This document shows positions 18,255-20,773 of a DNA stretch of 20,773 nucleotides, piece after piece; position 1 is the first letter of the stretch, and every line of letters begins with the position of its first letter. Source of the DNA: a virus. Below the pieces are notes generated by a model. The model was not told the DNA's origin. It ran no database searches and saw nothing but the letters and a program-made list of their open reading frames with translations. The stretch spans positions 1 to 20,773 of IMG/VR virus record IMGVR_UViG_3300046516_000941; one strand, 5' to 3'. The position numbers were made by a program, and so were the translations under genes.

Positions 18255-20773
18255 GACCGCCGAGCGCTCGCCAGCAAGTCCAGCATACATGGCTTGCCGT
18301 CGCCACGAGTTTGCAAGCGCAGCTTGCGATCCGCGATCCGCTATGTTGGGCGTACGACTGAGTAGTTGCTCGGCCCGGTCGGGGTTCATTACGGCGTCGT
18401 GAATGATGTCGGCGATGTTTTTGAGTCCAGCGGTGCGCGCCTTACCGACAAAATGGCTTCCCGCCCAAGTGGCGAGGCCAGCCGGGATCGCCAGAGCATG
18501 CGGAATGCCCATCTTGTGCGACGCCTCGATGGCTTCCCGCACGCCGATTATCTTGCCAAGGAGGCCCATATTGTGAGGTGACTCGGCCGCCTCCTTCAGA
18601 TGCTTGAACAGGTCTTGCGGCGTGTTCGACTGGCCCGCCGCCTTGGTCGCGTAGAAGCGTTGCTGGCGCTCGATGTCGGCGCCAATGCTGTCGAGGGCGC
18701 CAAGCTGCTGGTCGCTTAAGCCCGCCGCCTTGAGCGCCGCTCGGTTGTTCCTGATGTACGCTTGGGTCATGCCCGGCTTCAGCGCTTTGACGCCGGTCGT
18801 CCCTGCCTCGGTCATGCTGGTGACTTTCTCGATGACATGGTCGAGCACCGCGCGCTTGAGCCCTTCGGCCGCGACCGGGTTGCCAGAGACGGTCCTCGCG
18901 AGGCGCGAGATCGTATCGACTGCATCCTTGCGCTCAAACAGGCCGCTGATCGTCTTCTGCACGTCCCTCGGATTGGTGAGGCCCTCAAGGCTCTTGATGG
19001 CCGGGTCGGCCCGCATCGCTGCGGCCTCTGGGGCCTGCTTGCCCATCTCCTTGGCGACATCGAGCTTGCTATGGGCGATCAGGGCTTCGCGGCGCGCCGC
19101 CGCCCCCTCCGCGAGCGCCTCGTTGGCCTCATTCGGCCCGCTGACGAATTTCTGGCGAATGTCGTCGGGCAGGGCGCGTAGGGCATCACTGTACTTCGCC
19201 TGCCAGCGCTGGAGCTTGCCAGCGTCCACCATTCCGTCGGTGGTCGCCTCGCGCGCCAGCGAATCGGAAACGATGTCGTGGACCGGATCGAGATACGGTT
19301 TGCCGAGAGCCTCGGTGTAGGCCTTGAGCTTCTGATAGCCGGTCGGGCCAGAGGCGAAGACCTTGCCCGGCACCTGAGAGGCGATCGTACGATAGGAATC
19401 GGAGGTCGGCCCCTTGCGAACGATCGCCCCGGCGGGGCCGCGCTCGATATCGCCGCGCGCTCTGGTCGCAGCCCGCGCCTCCTGCATCTGGGCCTGATCC
19501 TCGGGGCTCATCCGCCGCAGGCCCTCCATCGTCGTCTGCGCTTCCTTGGCGCTCTGCCGGGTGGCGGCGTTCTTGATCACATTCTCCATCGTCTTGTTGA
19601 GTTGGGTCATGCGCTTGAGCGCCGGGGTGTTGCCGTTGGTGAAGCGCTCGTTGCGCATCTCCGCCTTGATCCGCGAGGACAGATCGGTGACATCGGAGAG
19701 CTTCGTCCAGCGAGGGAGACTGCCTGCGGCGTCGAAGATCGCGCGCTCCTCGCCGCTCATCGGCTTTTGCAGCCCCATCTTTCGGCCGACATCCCGCGCG
19801 CGGGCGGCGACCTGATTCGTCCAGATCCCGATCTTGTCCGCCTGAATCGCCTGCCAGAGCCTCTGCTCTCTCTCCTTCGCCTTCGCCATCGACTCGGCGA
19901 GCGGCTTGCGCGCGGCCTCGCCCAGCGCTTCTGGTTCGCCCCTCCGCGCGACCCGGCCTGCCGCAGTTTGCGCCTGTTCGGTCAAGCGCTGCGTCGCCAG
20001 TTCATGCTCCTGCTGGCGCAGCCCGACATCCATCTCGTGCTTCGCATCGATATCTTGCAGCCGCTTGGTGATCATATCGGCGACAGTCTCTGGTGCGCCT
20101 GTCGGCTGGACGCCCTGGAGCGCCTGCGACTGAGCCGCGCGCTGCTGGGTCATCCGCGCCGCGTGGCCCTCGGGATCGGCGATCTGGGCGGCGCGTTCCG
20201 CCCCGACTTGTCTGAGGTCGCCAGTAATTTGCGCCGTCGTCGGCTGGGAGCCTGGGACGGTTTCGCCCGTCGCCATCCCCGGTTGTCTTTGCGCCTGCGC
20301 CGCGCGAAGCTTGGCCAAAGCGGCGGCCGGGTCTTGGGTCTGGGCCTGGAATTGAGCAGCGGCCAGATCCTCCTGATTGCCCGCACGCGCAGGCGCCATC
20401 CAATTGCCAGCCGCACTGGCGCCCTCCCTCGCGGCAAGCTGCCCGAAACCTCCGAGGCCTGCCCCAGCCATGCGCGCCCACGGCTCTAACCCGGTGCCCT
20501 GCGTCGCATGCCCGAGCGTCTCTGAACCAACCGCAGGGGCGATCGTCTCGCCGAGCCGGGGCAGAACCCGCGCCGCCATGCCCGCGCCGCCGAACGGGAT
20601 CGTCGCCAGCGCGGCCGGGGCGAAGGCGGCGATCTCGTGCGCGTACCGGCCTGCTGCGCTCTGAGGCATGTAACCAGGATCGACCCCAGCACCCTTAAAC
20701 CAGCGCTGATAGTCGGCCGCGCCCGGTACGGGGATCTCTCCGAATGTATCGACAAGATGCCCGAGGCCCAACT
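18237..20773 (-). CDS. Large helical virion-type protein, N-terminus outside the window
   Basis: At least 845 codons are open on the minus strand, running past the right edge without a start, so the N-terminus is missing. The protein is Ala/Gln/Arg-rich, with long charged helices and few Cys. Near the visible start (GAADYQRWFKGAGVDPGY, then AGRYAHEIAAFAPAALATIPFGG) it resembles internal virion or ejection proteins of alphaproteobacterial podoviruses as I recall them. A conserved-looking end includes GLATWAGSHFVGKARTAGLKN. No glycosyl hydrolase or protease catalytic set is visible in this part; an enzymatic domain could lie upstream. It is the first structural-type gene in the leftward orientation. 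Convergence with the membrane gene leaves an 18-bp overlap. Confidence 0.75.
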   Translation of the reverse strand, partial: LGLGHLVDTFGEIPVPGAADYQRWFKGAGVDPGYMPQSAAGRYAHEIAAFAPAALATIPFGGAGMAARVLPRLGETIAPAVGSETLGHATQGTGLEPWARMAGAGLGGFGQLAAREGASAAGNWMAPARAGNQEDLAAAQFQAQTQDPAAALAKLRAAQAQRQPGMATGETVPGSQPTTAQITGDLRQVGAERAAQIADPEGHAARMTQQRAAQSQALQGVQPTGAPETVADMITKRLQDIDAKHEMDVGLRQQEHELATQRLTEQAQTAAGRVARRGEPEALGEAARKPLAESMAKAKEREQRLWQAIQADKIGIWTNQVAARARDVGRKMGLQKPMSGEERAIFDAAGSLPRWTKLSDVTDLSSRIKAEMRNERFTNGNTPALKRMTQLNKTMENVIKNAATRQSAKEAQTTMEGLRRMSPEDQAQMQEARAATRARGDIERGPAGAIVRKGPTSDSYRTIASQVPGKVFASGPTGYQKLKAYTEALGKPYLDPVHDIVSDSLAREATTDGMVDAGKLQRWQAKYSDALRALPDDIRQKFVSGPNEANEALAEGAAARREALIAHSKLDVAKEMGKQAPEAAAMRADPAIKSLEGLTNPRDVQKTISGLFERKDAVDTISRLARTVSGNPVAAEGLKRAVLDHVIEKVTSMTEAGTTGVKALKPGMTQAYIRNNRAALKAAGLSDQQLGALDSIGADIERQQRFYATKAAGQSNTPQDLFKHLKEAAESPHNMGLLGKIIGVREAIEASHKMGIPHALAIPAGLATWAGSHFVGKARTAGLKNIADIIHDAVMNPDRAEQLLSRTPNIADRGSQAALANSWRRQAMYAGLAGERSAVLRTHQ

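Noticed and set aside
19278-20489. A 403-codon plus-strand frame opposite the virion-type gene
   Set aside because: Composition is dominated by Arg, Leu and Gly as expected for an antisense of a GC-rich helical gene; no start signals or motifs.
1-20773. Search by eye for tRNA genes, integrase, attachment sites, CRISPR repeats or insertion sequences
   Set aside because: No cloverleaf, tyrosine or serine recombinase motif, direct-repeat array or transposase was seen; a temperate lifestyle can therefore not be claimed from this window.

Overview
The window looks like part of a double-stranded DNA bacteriophage or prophage genome with a GC-rich host, probably an alphaproteobacterium. It carries densely packed, mostly 4-bp-overlapping small genes, a phage replication set, a lysis cassette, an exonuclease with a candidate annealing protein, and part of a large virion-type protein. 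The host guess rests on base composition, the DUF3309-like membrane protein and the promoter shapes, and is an inference. I see no integrase, rRNA, tRNA, CRISPR array or insertion sequence.

Layout: (1) 1-580, the end of a probable tail or receptor-binding protein. (2) 594-6500, a rightward block under two promoters. It starts with a SprT-like metalloprotease and three small genes, then a SNF2-family helicase and eight small genes, including a helix-turn-helix protein and a 23-residue membrane peptide. (3) 12014 down to 6507, a leftward block. It starts with a small Cro/XRE-type regulator, then a RuvC-like resolvase, two small proteins, a CHC2/Toprim primase, a RepA-like hexameric helicase, a GH19-like endolysin and holin-like membrane proteins. 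(4) 12060-18254, a rightward block with a structured leader, many small zinc-binding proteins, a YqaJ exonuclease, a putative recombination partner and a membrane protein. (5) 18237 to the right edge, a long leftward helical protein, probably an internal virion protein, cut off at its N-terminus.

The most notable finding is a repeated 19-bp operator, TGTCGC-N5-CTGCTAC. It occurs exactly three times (601-619, 2451-2469 inverted, 12069-12087) and once in a weaker form (12025-12043 on the minus strand). Every copy lies 1-3 bp after a TTGAC -35 hexamer and runs into the -10 region. The four sites stand at the heads of the two left-arm rightward units, the central rightward unit and the regulator gene itself. 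This suggests that one repressor, most simply the 74-residue XRE protein between sites 3 and the lysis-replication operon, co-ordinates all early rightward transcription and its own synthesis.

Other points worth attention: a decayed second copy of the endolysin C-terminus next to a second holin paralogue (a duplicated lysis module), a leader with three strong hairpins downstream of the central promoter, a G6-A7-G6 slippery tract with an in-frame A-AAA-AAG heptamer in the primase, and a QxK instead of ExK nuclease motif in the exonuclease.
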